Shown: in pieces, positions 1 to 7,997 of the stretch
Position numbering within the stretch: the first letter of the stretch is position 1
Layout of the letters: each line of letters opens with the position of its first letter
NCBI GenBank assembly: GCA_038249135.1
Contig: JBBRWO010000002.1
Location: 28,062 to 92,061, forward strand
Direction of reading: 5' to 3'
Source: JBBRWO01 sp038249135
GTDB lineage: Bacteria > Actinomycetota > Coriobacteriia > Anaerosomatales > JAAXUF01
Length of the DNA stretch: 64,000 nucleotides
Made by a program: the position numbers and the translations under genes
Notes under the pieces: model-generated
What the model was told of the DNA's origin: nothing
Seen by the model: the letters and a program-made list of their open reading frames with translations, nothing else
The model's database searches: none

Positions 1-94
1 TCGATGATCGCTACCACCTGACACCTCCTGCCACCATCGTACCCGCTGACGCTCTCAGGTGGAAACTGTCGTCACGACCCCGTGTATTCGAGGC

Positions 95-445
95 TCACCA
101 GTGATCATCCGTCTCGCTTTGGGGTGGCTGCCCCGGTCCCAAGCTAGAGTGCAGTCGCCCGGTTAGGATGTATCGTTTCACGTAAATGAGTTGCCCAATT
201 GAACCCGCATATGTCACCAGTGCAACTAGCAGTCTCTTATCCTCATCAGCGAGCGAACTTCGCCTCACGTGAGCCACCCAGAAGGTCCCCATTGCCACGT
301 TTCCCGCAACTGCGACGAGCAGCAGGATCGACCCAAGCACAAATACACCTGTTCCTCCGAAGTACCCCAACAACAGCACGCCGGGAACCATGAGGAGTGG
401 CAATACCGTTACGCCCGCCAACATCCGTGCTCTTGTAGGTCCCAT
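95..445 (-). CDS. small integral membrane protein, unknown function
   Basis: The 116-residue product has three predicted membrane segments, at about residues 8-29, 31-58 and 71-90, and a short polar C-terminal tail rich in Gln, Asp and Glu. I recognise no family signature. The start is the ATG at 445, with only a weak purine-rich ribosome site (GAAAGAG). It lies downstream of the helicase gene on the same strand after about 105 bases. It could be an orphan membrane protein. The first 94 bases of the window hold no gene I can support. Confidence 0.5.
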   Translation of the reverse strand: MGPTRARMLAGVTVLPLLMVPGVLLLGYFGGTGVFVLGSILLLVAVAGNVAMGTFWVAHVRRSSLADEDKRLLVALVTYAGSIGQLIYVKRYILTGRLHSSLGPGQPPQSETDDHW

Positions 446-551
446 GATCGCTCTTTCGCTATTCGCCGTGGCTCAAAGTCCAGTCTACTTGGTTTCCATT
501 CTGGGGCGTCACCTTCTCGTCAGGAATCCGGAGCTCGTGACATCGCGCCAC

Positions 552-3446
552 CTACCGCCCGAACCGCTCCCCGATCGCGCCGATGACCTGCGCGCCCGGC
601 ATCTTCTCGATGTCGGCCACTGGCAGCGCGCCGAGGAAGTCTCGCCCGTACCCCTTCGACACCACTCGCGCGTCGGCGATCACCAGGCAGCCCACATCCG
701 TCTTCGATCGAATCAGCCGTCCGGCGGCCTGCTTGAGCTCGATGACCGCCTCGGGCAGCGTGTACTTGCGCCACGCGCCGCGGCCTTCTCGGCGCTCACG
801 TTCGCGGGCCAGAGGGTCGCTCGGGCGGCCGAAGGGGAGTTTGGGGACCACGACACAGCGCAGGGTGTCGCCCTTGGCGTCGAAGCCCTCCCAGAACGAT
901 TTGAGCGCGAAGAGTGAGAGCCTCTCGTCGGCCAGGAACTCGTCGCGGAGGCGTTTGGCGCTGGTGCCGCGCTTCTGGCACAGCAGCGAGATGCCGGCAC
1001 GCTCGAGGCGCGGCTCGAGGATCGCGTGCAGTGCCTCCATGTCTCGGCGGTTGGTGAAGAGTGTGAGCGTGCTGCCGCCCATAGCCAGATGCACGCCTTC
1101 GAGCAGCGCTTCGAGGTCCGCGAGGTAGCCGCGCTCGTTGGGCAGCGCGATGTCGGTGGGTACGTAGACGGCCATCTGCCGCTCGAAGTCGTAGCTCGAC
1201 GACAGCCGCAAGCTGCGCCACGCCCCCGGATCCAGTCGGTCGAGCCCGACGCCGCGCGCGAAGTGACCGAAGTCCTCCCCCGTCGCGATCGTCGCCGAGG
1301 TGTAGACCACGCTGTGTACCCGCGGGTACAGGTCGTTGACCAGCACCTCGCCCACGTCGAGCCGCTCGGCCACCAGCTGTTCCACGTCCGCGGTCGGCCG
1401 CCTATCGAGCACCGCCGAGTAGACCAGCGATTCGTCCTCGCCCGAGAGCACGCGCACGAGGCCGAGGTGCTGGTCCGCGATGCGCGACAGGAGGCCCACG
1501 AGGTCTGCTCGGCCATCCATGAGCTCGGGGCCCATCTCCTCGAGCATGGTGACCAACTCGCGACCGTCAGCGATAAGGAGTTCGAGTCGCTTGGCAAGCG
1601 CACTGCCAGTCGAAGCCACGACGCCCCAAGGACCGGTGTCGCGCGTCTCATCCGTGACCCACACGTCGGCGGAATCGTAGTCGCTGTTCCCGGCCAGCAC
1701 GCCGAGGTCCTTCACGAAGTCGAACAGCGAGTCGTTGAGCGTGGCGCAACGAGCGACCTGCTCTTCCATGCGGACGATGACGCCCAGCACCGGCGCTGCG
1801 AAGTCGGTCCCGCGCATGCCGCGCCTGAGGTTCTCCAGCAGCCCTCCGCGACCCTTCGCCGCGAGCGCGCCCAGCACGGTCGCGAGCAGCACGTGGCTGG
1901 CACCGATGGTGAGTTGCTCGCGCGCTTCCTTCTCGGCGGAGTGCGCCTCGTCCACGACCCAGTGGCGCAGGGGTGGCAGGATCGCGCCGTCGGCGACCAC
2001 GTCGCGGAAGAGCAGCGCGTGGTTGGTGACGACGATATTGGCGCTGGTTGCTCGGCGACGCACGCCGTGCACGTAGCAGAGGTGCGGGAAGAACCGGCAG
2101 CGCTTGTGCGTGCAGTCCGCCTGCGAGGCCGCGATCGCCGAGCGGAACTCGCGCTTGCCCCAGTGCAGGTTGATGGCGTCCAGATCGCCCCACGAGGACT
2201 GCGCGGTCCACGCGAACAGCGCGGCCACGCTCGAGATACGGTCCTCGTCGACGCCGGTGAGCTCGGCCGCGTAACGCTCGAGCTTGCGCAGGCACGGGTA
2301 GTGGTCGTAGCCCTTGAGCGCGACGTAGCGCAGCTCGCCGCCCAGCGCCTCGTTCAGGCGCGGAAGTTCATGGTAGATGAGCTGGTCCATGAGCGCGTTG
2401 GTCTTGGTCGCCACGCCCACGCCCACGCGATTCTCCAGCGAGTACAGCGCCGAGGGCACCAGGTACGCGATCGACTTGCCGACTCCGGTGCCGGCTTCGA
2501 TGGCGACGTGCGTCCGCGTGTCGAACGCGCTCAGCACCGCGCCCGCCATCTCGAGTTGCTCGCCGCGCGACTCGAAGCCCGCGTACATGCGACCCGCGAG
2601 CCCGTCCGCCGAGAACTCTGCGAGGACCGATGCGGCGTCCGGGCACGAACACGCGACCTCGTCGGCGTCGTGGAGCGACTCGGCCTTGTCGGCCGCAACT
2701 CGCCGGCGACGTGTGTCCTTGAGGTCGAAGAAGCCGCCAGGCGGTTCAGCCGCGGCGACGTGAGCGAGCACGGAGCGAATCGGCCACTCGGAATCCGCCG
2801 AGAGCTCGACGAGGCGGTGCAGCAGCCCCGCCGGCAGGTCGCCGATGCCCACCATCGCGATGCGCCACATCGCGCAGAGCGCTTCGACGTCGGGCATCGC
2901 GCGGTGCGACGGGCCGCCCGCGTTGACGGCGAATGCCGCCGCGAGGTCTTGGAGCCGATGCGAGCGCAGCCGCGGCAGCGCGATGCGCACCAGCTGCAAC
3001 GAGTCGAGCCACTTGCCGCGCAGCGCCGTGCGCCCCGCGACGCGCTCGACAAAGCTGCGGTCGAACTGCGCGTTGTGCGCGATGATGTCGCGCGAACCGA
3101 TGAAGTCGATGAGCGCCGAGACGGCCTTCTCGGCGGAGGGCTGACCGCGGAGCATCTCGGGCGTGATGCCGGTGAGCTTGGTGATCTCGAGCGATACGGG
3201 GATCACGGGGTCGACCAGCATCTCGAAGCGATCGATGACCTCCGGGCCGCGCATGATGGCGGCGGCGACCTCGATGATGCGGTCGCGCTCGGGGTCCCAG
3301 CCGGTGGTCTCGAGGTCGACGACGGCGACCTCTTCCTCGAAGCCGAAGATCGCCGTGCGTGCACGCTGCGCAAGCGTCGCGTAGGCGGCGCATACATCCG
3401 GATCGGTGCCCGGAACGAGGAAGGTGTCGAGGTTCTCCAGAGTCAC
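552..3446 (-). CDS. dinG: DinG-family Fe-S helicase with N-terminal DEDDh exonuclease domain
   Basis: The protein has 964 residues and a GTG start. The N-terminal 190 residues form a DnaQ/PolC-like 3'-5' exonuclease: DLETTG at 44-49, an HNAQFD block near 124-129, and the closing H-D pair in SHRAMPDVE at 180-188. An XPD/DinG superfamily-2 helicase follows, with Walker A (GTGVGKS, 319-325), a DEAH box (499-502) and a C-terminal QAAGRLIRS motif VI. Cysteines near 385, 445, 450 and 457 are spaced like the four ligands of the XPD/DinG [4Fe-4S] cluster. This fused architecture is known in Firmicutes DinG, where the exonuclease is active but the helicase role is debated. It probably acts in DNA repair or R-loop and structure processing. 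Confidence 0.93.
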   Translation of the reverse strand: MTLENLDTFLVPGTDPDVCAAYATLAQRARTAIFGFEEEVAVVDLETTGWDPERDRIIEVAAAIMRGPEVIDRFEMLVDPVIPVSLEITKLTGITPEMLRGQPSAEKAVSALIDFIGSRDIIAHNAQFDRSFVERVAGRTALRGKWLDSLQLVRIALPRLRSHRLQDLAAAFAVNAGGPSHRAMPDVEALCAMWRIAMVGIGDLPAGLLHRLVELSADSEWPIRSVLAHVAAAEPPGGFFDLKDTRRRRVAADKAESLHDADEVACSCPDAASVLAEFSADGLAGRMYAGFESRGEQLEMAGAVLSAFDTRTHVAIEAGTGVGKSIAYLVPSALYSLENRVGVGVATKTNALMDQLIYHELPRLNEALGGELRYVALKGYDHYPCLRKLERYAAELTGVDEDRISSVAALFAWTAQSSWGDLDAINLHWGKREFRSAIAASQADCTHKRCRFFPHLCYVHGVRRRATSANIVVTNHALLFRDVVADGAILPPLRHWVVDEAHSAEKEAREQLTIGASHVLLATVLGALAAKGRGGLLENLRRGMRGTDFAAPVLGVIVRMEEQVARCATLNDSLFDFVKDLGVLAGNSDYDSADVWVTDETRDTGPWGVVASTGSALAKRLELLIADGRELVTMLEEMGPELMDGRADLVGLLSRIADQHLGLVRVLSGEDESLVYSAVLDRRPTADVEQLVAERLDVGEVLVNDLYPRVHSVVYTSATIATGEDFGHFARGVGLDRLDPGAWRSLRLSSSYDFERQMAVYVPTDIALPNERGYLADLEALLEGVHLAMGGSTLTLFTNRRDMEALHAILEPRLERAGISLLCQKRGTSAKRLRDEFLADERLSLFALKSFWEGFDAKGDTLRCVVVPKLPFGRPSDPLARERERREGRGAWRKYTLPEAVIELKQAAGRLIRSKTDVGCLVIADARVVSKGYGRDFLGALPVADIEKMPGAQVIGAIGERFGR

Positions 3447-3492
3447 TTCGCCAGACTAGCACGCTCCACTGACGCGGAAGCGGCGTGAAACG

Positions 3493-3528
3493 CAAGCAGG
3501 GCGCCTCTGGTGAGAGACGCCCTGCTTG
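3493..3528 (-). terminator. rho-independent terminator between the anchored protein gene and dinG
   Basis: A 16-bp stem with one mismatch (arms 3493-3508 and 3513-3528) closes on a 4-base loop. It sits about 20 bases after the stop codon at 3550 on the minus strand and is followed there by a short TTTC run. It separates the upstream anchored protein gene from dinG. Confidence 0.75.
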
Positions 3529-3549
3529 AAATCACTGTGCGAGGTGAAA

Positions 3550-4107
3550 CTACTTGACGGAACCGCCCATGGTGCGCGATGCCACGAACCAGTCACCGCC
3601 GACCTTCTTAAAGGTCCAGGTGTAGGTGATGGGCATCTGCGGGGTGACCTGCTCGGCGGCGATGGTCATACTGTCGCCGCTGGTGACCGGCTTGCCCATG
3701 TTGCCTTTGGTGATGCCGTACGGCTTGACCTGCGACTCGAACGATGCGGCACTGCCGTAGCTGTTGCCGACCGGGAGGAACGCGTACGCCTCGGTGAACT
3801 TACCGGCGATGACGTCATCGAGGTAGGTCTTGACGAGGACCTCGGGGGTCATGCCCGCGGGAACCTTCGTGGCGGTCTTCGCGTCGAACGGCGCATCGGC
3901 GGCGGGAGGGGAGGCCTGGCCCGGGGTCGTTCCAGGAGCGGTGACGCCAGGAACAGCGCCGTTGGCCTCAACGGTGCCCACGGGAGCCGGAACCTGCTTG
4001 GTGGTCTGGTAGACGACGACGCCGACGATGGCGGCGAGGAGGGCAGCGATCACCACGAGTGCGATGACGATCATCTGCTGGTTGTTGTTCTGAGTGTTCT
4101 CGGACAT
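3550..4107 (-). CDS. membrane-anchored extracytoplasmic protein, unknown function
   Basis: The 185-residue product begins with a short Asn/Gln-rich cytoplasmic stretch (NTQNNNQQ), then one hydrophobic helix at about 11-33. A Pro/Gly/Ala/Thr-rich linker leads to a globular domain of about 100 residues with a VKTYLDDVIAGKFTEAYAFL segment and a TYTWTFKKVGGDWFV segment. That shape is typical of NTF2-like or DUF4878-like lipoprotein and anchored domains in Gram-positive bacteria. The ATG at 4107 is preceded by AAGGAAG. Neighbours give no functional hint. Anchored, surface-exposed topology is my inference. Confidence 0.6.
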   Translation of the reverse strand: MSENTQNNNQQMIVIALVVIAALLAAIVGVVVYQTTKQVPAPVGTVEANGAVPGVTAPGTTPGQASPPAADAPFDAKTATKVPAGMTPEVLVKTYLDDVIAGKFTEAYAFLPVGNSYGSAASFESQVKPYGITKGNMGKPVTSGDSMTIAAEQVTPQMPITYTWTFKKVGGDWFVASRTMGGSVK

Positions 4108-4228
4108 GTGCTTCCTTTCGAGGACGCGTTCCTGTGCTTGCCTGAACGTGCGCTTTGCGCCCGCACACTATACTCTCGCTGGTGCGTATGCGTACAGCGT
4201 GGGCGAATTGTGGTGATAGGATGAGCGA

Positions 4229-4900
4229 ATGGCACGCCAGCGTAGCGTCTTCGACATAATCGGCCCGGTCATGATCGGTCCGTCCTCAAGCCACACCGCC
4301 GGCGCAGTGCGTCTGGGCGAGTTGGCGCGCGCCGTTTTCGGGGGCACCCCGTCGCGTGTACGCATCCTATTGCACGGCTCATTCGCCTCGACCGGCCCCG
4401 GCCACGGCACCGATCTCGCGCTCATCGCCGGCCTCCTGGGCATGCGTCCCGACGACGAGCGGATCCCGGAATCCTTCCGCCTCGCCGACGAACTCGGCAT
4501 GCAGGTCGACTTCGCCGAGGAGGATCTGGGCGACGCCCACCCCAACACCGCGGTCTTCATCCTCGGCGACGAGAACGGGCGTCAGATGCGCGTGACAGGC
4601 TCGTCACTCGGTGGCGGTGACGTGGTCGTGACGGAGATCGACTCCTACGACGTGGAGATGACCGGCGAGTTGCCGCTGCTCGTCGTGGGCCACATCGACC
4701 GACCGGGCGTCATCGCTGCGGTCACGCGCGTGCTCGCCGACAGCGACGTCAACGTCGCGTCCATGCGCGTCTCACGCGAACATCGGGGTGCGGGGGCGCT
4801 TATGCTCATCGAGACCGACCACGCCATCAGCGCCGAGACTGCCGCGCAGATCGATGCACAGCCCGGCACCACCAGCGTCAGGTGCATCGCCGCGATCTAG
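4229..4900 (+). CDS. sdaAB: L-serine dehydratase, iron-sulfur-dependent, beta subunit
   Basis: The 223-residue protein matches the beta subunit of two-subunit L-serine dehydratase, which with the alpha chain deaminates L-serine to pyruvate and ammonia. Near the N terminus it has the signature GPSSSHTAGAVRLGELAR. The C-terminal ~75 residues are an ACT domain (LLVVGHIDRPGVIAAVTRVLADSDVNVASMRVSR region). The partner gene is not adjacent: the alpha subunit starts at 11021, 6.1 kb downstream, with iron-transport and ATPase genes between. In most Firmicutes and Actinobacteria the two are adjacent or fused, so the split is unusual. Confidence 0.93.
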   Translation: MARQRSVFDIIGPVMIGPSSSHTAGAVRLGELARAVFGGTPSRVRILLHGSFASTGPGHGTDLALIAGLLGMRPDDERIPESFRLADELGMQVDFAEEDLGDAHPNTAVFILGDENGRQMRVTGSSLGGGDVVVTEIDSYDVEMTGELPLLVVGHIDRPGVIAAVTRVLADSDVNVASMRVSREHRGAGALMLIETDHAISAETAAQIDAQPGTTSVRCIAAI

Positions 4901-4936
4901 CCGTGACCGGATCGCGAGGCGAGCTTTCGGCGCCTC
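4891..4936. terminator. possible bidirectional terminator between convergent sdaAB and GNAT genes
   Basis: Two short stems overlap here: CGCGATC (4891-4897) with GATCGCG (4910-4916), and GAGGCG (4916-4921) with CGCCTC (4931-4936). They fall between convergent stop codons at 4900 and 4935. Neither has a good U-tract, so this is a weak call. Confidence 0.3.
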
Positions 4937-5450
4937 AGCGCCAGGCCGACGACCCCGCGTGCTTGGTGAACAGCCGCATCTCCGGAGTCGGCTTGAAGCC
5001 AAGACCCTCGTACAGCGGCCGCCCGATGTCGCTCGTGTGCAGCATCACCGCAGGCGCGCCGCGTTCTTCGGCAGACTCGATGCACGCGGTCATCAGCGTT
5101 CGAGCGATGCCGCGTCGGCGATACTCCGGCAGAACGTACATGCCGAGGACGTACGCCGCGAGCCCGATGATGTTGCGGGGGCTCGGCGGGACTCGTTGCC
5201 ACACCACGACCACGCAGCCCACCGCGATGCCGTCCGCCTCGGCGACAAAGCCGCTGCAGCCGCCGGTCGCGAACCCCTCACGCAGGTGCTCCAGAGCGGC
5301 AGGCTCGATCTGCTCGAGGCGGGACTCGTCGTCCCATCCCAGCTCGCGGAACAAGCGCCAGCGATAGTCGACCGCCAACGGGATGTCATCCGCCGTTGCG
5401 GAACGCACTGCGAAGTCAGTGCGCGTGGCGAAGGCGGCGTCATCGGTCAT
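4935..5450 (-). CDS. GNAT-family N-acetyltransferase
   Basis: The 171-residue protein carries the GNAT acetyl-CoA pocket: YVLPEYRRRGIARTLMTACIE, with the R/Q-x-x-G-x-A pyrophosphate-binding loop, then a C-terminal YEGLGFKPTPEMRLF strand and loop. Substrate cannot be read from the sequence. I chose the ATG at 5450 because it overlaps the stop of the small zinc-ribbon gene by 4 bases (ATGA), indicating translational coupling. An upstream in-frame ATG at 5516 lies inside that gene. The set feoA-feoB-zinc ribbon-GNAT reads as one leftward operon. Confidence 0.88.
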   Translation of the reverse strand: MTDDAAFATRTDFAVRSATADDIPLAVDYRWRLFRELGWDDESRLEQIEPAALEHLREGFATGGCSGFVAEADGIAVGCVVVVWQRVPPSPRNIIGLAAYVLGMYVLPEYRRRGIARTLMTACIESAEERGAPAVMLHTSDIGRPLYEGLGFKPTPEMRLFTKHAGSSAWR

Positions 5451-5623
5451 CCGGCTCGCCTCGGCGGGTCGACAGGCGGCGCCGGCACGGGATCGGTCTT
5501 GCAGGAGCTGCCGCATATCGAGCAGGCGCCGGAGCAGCCCACCACCTTGAGCGCGTTGCAGCGCGGGCAGCGAGTGTCGTCGGATTCGAAGCCACAGGCC
5601 GGGCAGGTGTGTAGGACCGTCAT
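5447..5623 (-). CDS. 58-residue double zinc-ribbon protein downstream of feoB
   Basis: This short gene has ATG at 5623 after a GGAGG-type ribosome site. It begins 13 bases after the feoB stop and ends in a 4-base overlap with the GNAT gene. The product has eight cysteines: CPAC at 7-10, CPRC at 19-22, C30 and C34, then C37 and C41. It ends in a Pro-rich tail. The first two pairs look like a classic zinc ribbon; the second four could form another metal site. Cys-rich small proteins (FeoC or FeoB-associated Cys-rich proteins) are known next to feoB, but I do not recognise this exact family. A role in FeoB function or metal sensing is inference. Confidence 0.72.
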   Translation of the reverse strand: MTVLHTCPACGFESDDTRCPRCNALKVVGCSGACSICGSSCKTDPVPAPPVDPPRRAG

Positions 5624-5636
5624 GTCGTCGGCCTCC

Positions 5637-7493
5637 TTACGCGATTCCGAGGATGTGGGCGATGATACCGCCGAGCAGGAACGCGATGGTGATCGATGAC
5701 GCCACGAGCCCGAGCGTGTAGACCCAGCCGCGCTCCTTGAGTACCACCATCACCGATGCGATGCACGGCACGAACAGCGTGATCGTGACCATCGCGACCA
5801 GCAGCTGCGGGTCGGTCAGGTTCATCTTGAAGAAACCAGCGGCACCAAAGTCGCGTCGCACAAAGCCCATCACGAACGCGGTCGCGGCCTGTGGCGGCAG
5901 TCCCATCCAGCCCACGGTCAGCGGCTTTGCGACCTTCACAATCCAGTCGATCGCGCCCGTGACCTGGAGCGTCGAGATGAAAGCGGCGCCGGCCAGGAAG
6001 AAGACGGTGACCTCCTTCATGAAGTGGTAGACCTTCATGCCCGTCTTGCGGACCACGTTATCGAGACGCGGCAGTCGCAGCGACGGCAGGTCGATGAGCA
6101 GCTCCGTCGACTCGCCCGGCACGATCTTGTTCAGCACCGTCCCCACCAGCACGAAGATGCCGATGAGTATCCCAAAGTACGCCGCCGAGTAGACCGGTGC
6201 CGTGTTCGCCATCAGAGCCGCGATGACCGCGATCTGCGCCGAGCACGGGACCGCGATCGCCATGAGCGCAGTGGCGATGAACCGCTCGCGCCGTGACCCG
6301 AGGATGCGCGTGGTGAGCGTCCCCATCGTGATGCAGCCTAGGCCCAAGATCAGCGGAATCACCGCTCGGCCGTTGAGACCCATCGACGTGAGTGAGCGAT
6401 CCGCGAGCGCGGCGATTCTCGGCAGGTAGCCGGAGTCCTCCAGCAGGCCGAGCAGCGCGTAGAAGCTCGCAACAAGTGGCAGGATGACCGCAAGCAGGTA
6501 CGTGGGCGTCATCGTGAGCACGCCAAACTCGCCGGCAAGGATCGTGTACAGCGGGGAGCCTGCTGCGAACACACGCGCGACGAGCTCCTGCACGAACGGA
6601 ATGTAGTACGTCTGCATGATGTTCACTTCGAGGAAGCCCACCACACCGCCCGCGACCCACTGCCCGATCACCACGTACATGCCCGCCAGCAGCGCCAGCA
6701 GCATCGGCACGCCGGTCAACGGGTGCATCATCGCGTGCGACAGCTTCGCCGAGAAGCTTGCGCCCTGCGTGGTCTCGGTGATGACGTGACCGCACAGGTC
6801 GTTGACGCGGTGGCGTCGGCGCAGGTAGATCGCGTCGCGCTGGGTGCCCGGCTCGACGCCGTGTCGTTCGCTGACCGCCTCGTCGCCCTCAAGCACCATG
6901 ACCGCCTCGGCACGCGTTCCCACGCGGGTCAGCATCTCGACGATCTCGGCCTCGAGTTCGACTTCGGCGCGACCGGCACGCGCGCTCGGAATAGCCGCAA
7001 CGAGCTCCTCGATCCCCTTGCGCTCGACCGCGACGGTCTCGATCACCGGCACGCCGAGCAGATCCTCGAGCAGATCGCGGTCGATGGTGACGCCGCGCTT
7101 GCGGGCCTCATCGGCCATGTTGAGCGCCACGATCATGCGCTTGCCCATGTCGACGAGCTGCAGCGTGAGAAAGAGGTCGCGCTCGAGATGCACGGCATCG
7201 ACCACGTTGATGATGACGTCGCCGGACAAGATGATGTCGCGTGCAACGGTCTCTTCGTCGTTAAACGAGCTGACGCCGTAGACGCCGGGAGTGTCGACGA
7301 TGTCGTGCTCGCCTATCCGGCCGCGCGTCAGCTCGACGGTGGTGCCGGGAAAGTTGCTGACGTCGACGTAGGTGCCGGTCAGCGCGTTGAACACGACTGA
7401 CTTGCCCACATTGGGGTTGCCCACGAGTACGACCGTCTCGCACCCCGGCCGCACGTCCGTGCTACCCGGTGAGTGACAGCTGGCTTCGCTCAT
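5637..7493 (-). CDS. feoB: ferrous iron transporter FeoB
   Basis: The 618-residue protein has an N-terminal G domain: G1 GNPNVGKS at 25-32, G2 in NFPGTTVE, G3 DTPG at 67-70 and G4 NMAD near 125. After a regulatory helical spacer come two Gate-type hydrophobic halves, with conserved Cys segments AVPCSAQIAV and FVPCIASVMV that line the proposed Fe(II) path. It imports Fe2+ across the cytoplasmic membrane. Length is at the short end for the family, with a compact spacer and C terminus. feoA lies 72 bases upstream and the zinc-ribbon gene 13 bases downstream, giving a Feo operon. Imported iron could supply the Fe-S serine dehydratase and the cytochromes encoded nearby. Confidence 0.96.
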   Translation of the reverse strand: MSEASCHSPGSTDVRPGCETVVLVGNPNVGKSVVFNALTGTYVDVSNFPGTTVELTRGRIGEHDIVDTPGVYGVSSFNDEETVARDIILSGDVIINVVDAVHLERDLFLTLQLVDMGKRMIVALNMADEARKRGVTIDRDLLEDLLGVPVIETVAVERKGIEELVAAIPSARAGRAEVELEAEIVEMLTRVGTRAEAVMVLEGDEAVSERHGVEPGTQRDAIYLRRRHRVNDLCGHVITETTQGASFSAKLSHAMMHPLTGVPMLLALLAGMYVVIGQWVAGGVVGFLEVNIMQTYYIPFVQELVARVFAAGSPLYTILAGEFGVLTMTPTYLLAVILPLVASFYALLGLLEDSGYLPRIAALADRSLTSMGLNGRAVIPLILGLGCITMGTLTTRILGSRRERFIATALMAIAVPCSAQIAVIAALMANTAPVYSAAYFGILIGIFVLVGTVLNKIVPGESTELLIDLPSLRLPRLDNVVRKTGMKVYHFMKEVTVFFLAGAAFISTLQVTGAIDWIVKVAKPLTVGWMGLPPQAATAFVMGFVRRDFGAAGFFKMNLTDPQLLVAMVTITLFVPCIASVMVVLKERGWVYTLGLVASSITIAFLLGGIIAHILGIA

Positions 7494-7565
7494 TCGATGA
7501 ACTCCTTTGTGCGGTACTGGCCGAGCAGGCCTGCGTTGGCGGCACGTGGCCGCGCGACGCTGGAG

Positions 7566-7865
7566 TTAGCTGCTCAGCCTGCGGACGTTGATTCGCTTTG
7601 CGAGCGAACGTCCGACGGCGATCTCCTGTCTTCCGCTCTTGATCACGAGCGGACCGGCCGGGACCCTGGTCACGCATTCGACACACGCGCCCTCGGCAAC
7701 GCCGAATCGCAGTGCCTGAACGCGAGCATGAACATCGTCGACAGAGATGATCTCTATCCGCTCACCTTTGCGCACCAGGTCGAGCGTACACAGGTCGCAT
7801 GCCACCGGAATCGGCGCGACGAAGTCGGTACCGGTGATGGCTTGCGAGAGGTCTGCGTCGGTCAT
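7566..7865 (-). CDS. feoA: FeoA-domain protein
   Basis: The 99-residue product carries an SH3-like FeoA domain: LVRKGERIEIISVDD early, and GPLVIKSGRQEIAVGRSLAKRI at the C-terminal end, the usual closing motif where the SH3-like fold interacts with FeoB. A CDLC pair at about 24-27 precedes the core and may bind metal. The start ATG at 7865 follows CAGGAGA. It heads the feoA-feoB operon. Confidence 0.9.
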   Translation of the reverse strand: MTDADLSQAITGTDFVAPIPVACDLCTLDLVRKGERIEIISVDDVHARVQALRFGVAEGACVECVTRVPAGPLVIKSGRQEIAVGRSLAKRINVRRLSS

Positions 7866-7910
7866 GTATGCGTCTCCTGCGAGTGTCGGTGCCTGCTCAT
7901 CCTGCGGTTT

Positions 7911-7928
7911 ACTTCGTATATGCTAAGT
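7911..7928. promoter_or_regulatory. possible metalloregulator operator upstream of feoA
   Basis: ACTTCGTAT (7911-7919) and ATGCTAAGT (7920-7928) form an imperfect 18-bp inverted repeat with 7 of 9 positions matching, about 46 bases before the feoA start. Its size and A/T-rich ends resemble DtxR/IdeR/MntR-type operators, but the core is not the IdeR consensus. The call is by position and symmetry only. Confidence 0.3.
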
Positions 7929-7997
7929 CTCCCGCTGCGCCGATACTACGCCTGCTCCTGAGTCCCGTCAACACCACCTTCCTTGGCACGAATCGTG

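Noticed and set aside
174..185. GTTTCACGTAAAT, a parS-like half site
   Set aside because: Only one half matches the parS palindrome, and it is nearly 30 kb from the parAB genes.
1026..3488. 820-codon plus-strand open frame opposite dinG
   Set aside because: Antisense shadow of a high-G+C gene, low-complexity His/Arg/Val-rich product with no motif.
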